From: Ollibium composti
GTDB lineage: Bacteria; Pseudomonadota; Alphaproteobacteria; Rhizobiales; Rhizobiaceae
Direction of reading: 5' to 3'
Length of the DNA: 64,000 nt
Assembly (NCBI RefSeq): GCF_004801285.1
Contig: NZ_SSNY01000003.1
Coordinates: forward strand, 62,001-126,000
Shown here: positions 62,886-64,000 of the stretch, piece by piece
How the letters are laid out: each line of letters begins with the position of its first letter
Position numbering within the stretch: position 1 is the stretch's first letter
Translations under genes and position numbers: made by a program
Notes under the pieces: generated by a model
The model's database searches: none
Seen by the model: only the letters and a program-made list of their open reading frames with translations
Told to the model about the DNA's origin: nothing

Positions 62886-63034
62886 AAGACGCCGCGGATC
62901 GGGAAAAAGCCGGGCAGCGTGGTTGACACCGAATTGCCCAGTCGCCATAAGGCGCTGCGCCTGCTCCGAGACGGAAGACGTTTTCCGGCTTGGTGAAGCG
63001 CAGATGCCTCGTTGCATGGCTCCGTCGGCAGTAC

Positions 63035-63119
63035 GGAGGGGTGTCCGAGTGGTTAAAGGAGACGGACTGTAAATCCGTTCGCTATGCGTACGCTGGTTCG
63101 AATCCAGCCCCCTCCACCA
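63035..63119 (+). tRNA. tRNA-Tyr (anticodon GTA)
   Basis: Acceptor GGAGGGG/CCCCTCC, anticodon loop with GTA in CTGTAAA, a long variable arm GCTATGCGTACGC and CCA at 63117-63119. It is a class II tRNA of 85 bases including CCA. Confidence 0.95.
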
Positions 63120-63215
63120 CTGCCCGATGAGCCAGCCCGATGGGCAGCAGCGATGATGCAGCAAGGCCGCAAAGGCGCTATCGCTTTTGGCCCGGCCGTG
63201 CCACAACAGTGCGGC

Positions 63216-63289
63216 GCGGGTGTAGCTCAATGGTAGAGCAGCAGCCTTCCAAGCTGAATACGAGGGTTCGATTCCCTTCACCCGCTCCA
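63216..63289 (+). tRNA. tRNA-Gly (anticodon TCC)
   Basis: Acceptor GCGGGTG/CACCCGC, loop CTTCCAA with anticodon TCC, T-arm GGTTCGATTCC and encoded CCA at 63287-63289. Confidence 0.95.
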
Positions 63290-63302
63290 GTTTTCCGGTC
63301 TT

Positions 63303-63692
63303 TCAGTTGCCTCGGACGCGCTTTTCCAGTTCGAGCGTCCGGCTGCTGAGGTCGTCGAGCTCGAAGGCCTGCGAATCGAGAAAGGCGACCGATCCGTTGT
63401 TCGGGTCGGCTGCCAACCGTTCCGTTTCCCTCAGATGATGCTTGAGCCAGTTCCGCTGTTGCCGTTGCAGTTTCGCCCCGGCGGCTCCCTTTTGCCGCTT
63501 CAGCAAAGTCTGGTAGGCGCTGTTCAGCCTGCGGTCCCACTTGCCGATTTCGGCGTGACCGCAGTCGAGCATCTTGCTCGAAACGCCTTGCGCCTGCCCC
63601 ATGCAGGTATCGAATTCGGGGCTGTTCTGCGCCTGCGCGGGAATCGCGATTGCCGCAGACAGCGCCGCGGCCAGGAAGAAAGTTCTGGGCAT
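63303..63692 (-). CDS. LprI-like (DUF1311) secreted protein
   Basis: This 129-residue protein has a signal peptide (MPRTFFLAAALSAAIAIPAQ, cleavage after AQA). It has the DUF1311 pattern: FDTCMGQAQGVSSKMLDC, LNSAYQTLLKR and a helical RNWLKHHLRETERL. The family includes lysozyme inhibitor LprI; here the role is not proven. ATG 63692 gives the signal peptide directly. It lies 14 bases after tRNA-Gly and is convergent with it. Confidence 0.83.
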   Translation of the reverse strand: MPRTFFLAAALSAAIAIPAQAQNSPEFDTCMGQAQGVSSKMLDCGHAEIGKWDRRLNSAYQTLLKRQKGAAGAKLQRQQRNWLKHHLRETERLAADPNNGSVAFLDSQAFELDDLSSRTLELEKRVRGN

Positions 63693-63771
63693 CCTGCCGC
63701 CTCCGCGTGGGGACAAGGCGAAATGCCCGCACGGCTTGCGCCGTGCGGGCCTTCGCGATCGTGCCGACGGC

Positions 63772-64000
63772 TCAGTCGTTGAAGGCCGACGCCACCTGAC
63801 GATGAGACGGCACCTGGCCGCCCGGCGTCAGTTTGTCGACCACGCCGGGCAGGGCGGTGGAGAGTTGCTTCAGCAGTTCCTGTTCGTCCATGCCGGTGCG
63901 CTGGGCGATCTCGCGGATGACGGCCGGGCCGAGCGCGCGGCCGAGGTCGTTGGCGTCGATGGGCTGGTTCTGGCCGGTTCCCACCCATGAATCGGCGGTG
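63772..64000 (-). CDS. YidB-family (DUF937) protein, C-terminal part (cut by window edge)
   Basis: The visible C-terminal 76 residues contain SWVGTGQNQPIDANDLGRAL, IREIAQRTGMDEQELLKQL and a TPGGQVPS end, as in YidB proteins. The Met/Val seen at 63984 is internal (WVGTG), so the true start lies to the right of the window. The function of YidB is poorly known. Preceded on the minus strand by the LprI-like gene. Confidence 0.8.
   Translation of the reverse strand, partial: TADSWVGTGQNQPIDANDLGRALGPAVIREIAQRTGMDEQELLKQLSTALPGVVDKLTPGGQVPSHRQVASAFND

Overview
The window reads as a chromosome segment of a GC-rich alphaproteobacterium of the order Hyphomicrobiales, most like Mesorhizobium and relatives. 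The evidence is the gene order nrdJ - Nudix - gpt - serS-surE-pcm - nlpD-like - yajC-secDF - trmFO, the small DUF1127, DUF982 and DUF1488 proteins, the IclR-gcl-hyi-glxR set and the palindromic intergenic elements. This is inference from protein families; no 16S gene is present.

Positions 1 to about 35.9 kb are an accessory, island-like region. It holds an AAA+/M41 protease-like protein and a stand-alone M41 domain protein, a divergent Phd/PIN toxin-antitoxin pair, a metallophosphoesterase, an HNH-RecQ fusion helicase followed by a NYN-LOTUS ribonuclease-like protein, and a complete His-Xaa-Ser (hxsD-B-C-A) radical-SAM operon. After these come a TOPRIM protein convergent with an OLD-type ATPase-nuclease, a three-gene HNH / unknown / nucleotidyltransferase cassette, another HNH protein, many small rhizobial hypotheticals, and a truncated-type FtsZ paralog coupled to a second, nearly identical NYN-LOTUS protein. 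The region ends with a cold-shock gene, a LysR-linked set of dehydrogenases and an 812-codon tyrosine-recombinase-like gene next to the 3' end of nrdJ. The density of nucleases and the terminal integrase suggest a defence-rich mobile island. Its left end is outside the window and no att repeats could be assigned.

From 36.1 kb on the genes are housekeeping. They are B12-dependent ribonucleotide reductase (with two NrdR-box-like sites 31 bp apart upstream), Nudix hydrolase, xanthine phosphoribosyltransferase, seryl-tRNA synthetase, SurE, Pcm, a degenerate LytM/NlpD-like lipoprotein, a DUF815 ATPase, YajC, a fused SecDF, an Mth938-like protein, an NDUFAF6-like protein and TrmFO. Two DUF1127 genes follow on the minus strand. 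Downstream of them lie three tandem ~158-bp units carrying nine hairpins, each with a CCUCCUCCC-type loop on the minus-strand transcript, which looks like a cuckoo-RNA (CcsR-like) sRNA array. Beyond it are a DUF2157/GDYXXLXY membrane pair, tRNA-Thr, the IclR-regulated glyoxylate carboligase pathway (gcl, hyi, glxR) with three intergenic palindromic elements, rlmB, tRNA-Tyr, tRNA-Gly, an LprI-like protein and a partial YidB-like gene at the right edge.

The leads most worth following are the sRNA array at 53.27-53.69 kb, the HNH/unknown/NTase cassette at 19.6-21.1 kb, the hxs operon at 11.6-14.9 kb, the two NYN-LOTUS paralogs with their different partners (RecQ-HNH and FtsZ-like), and a three-hairpin orphan RNA candidate at 40.34-40.43 kb.
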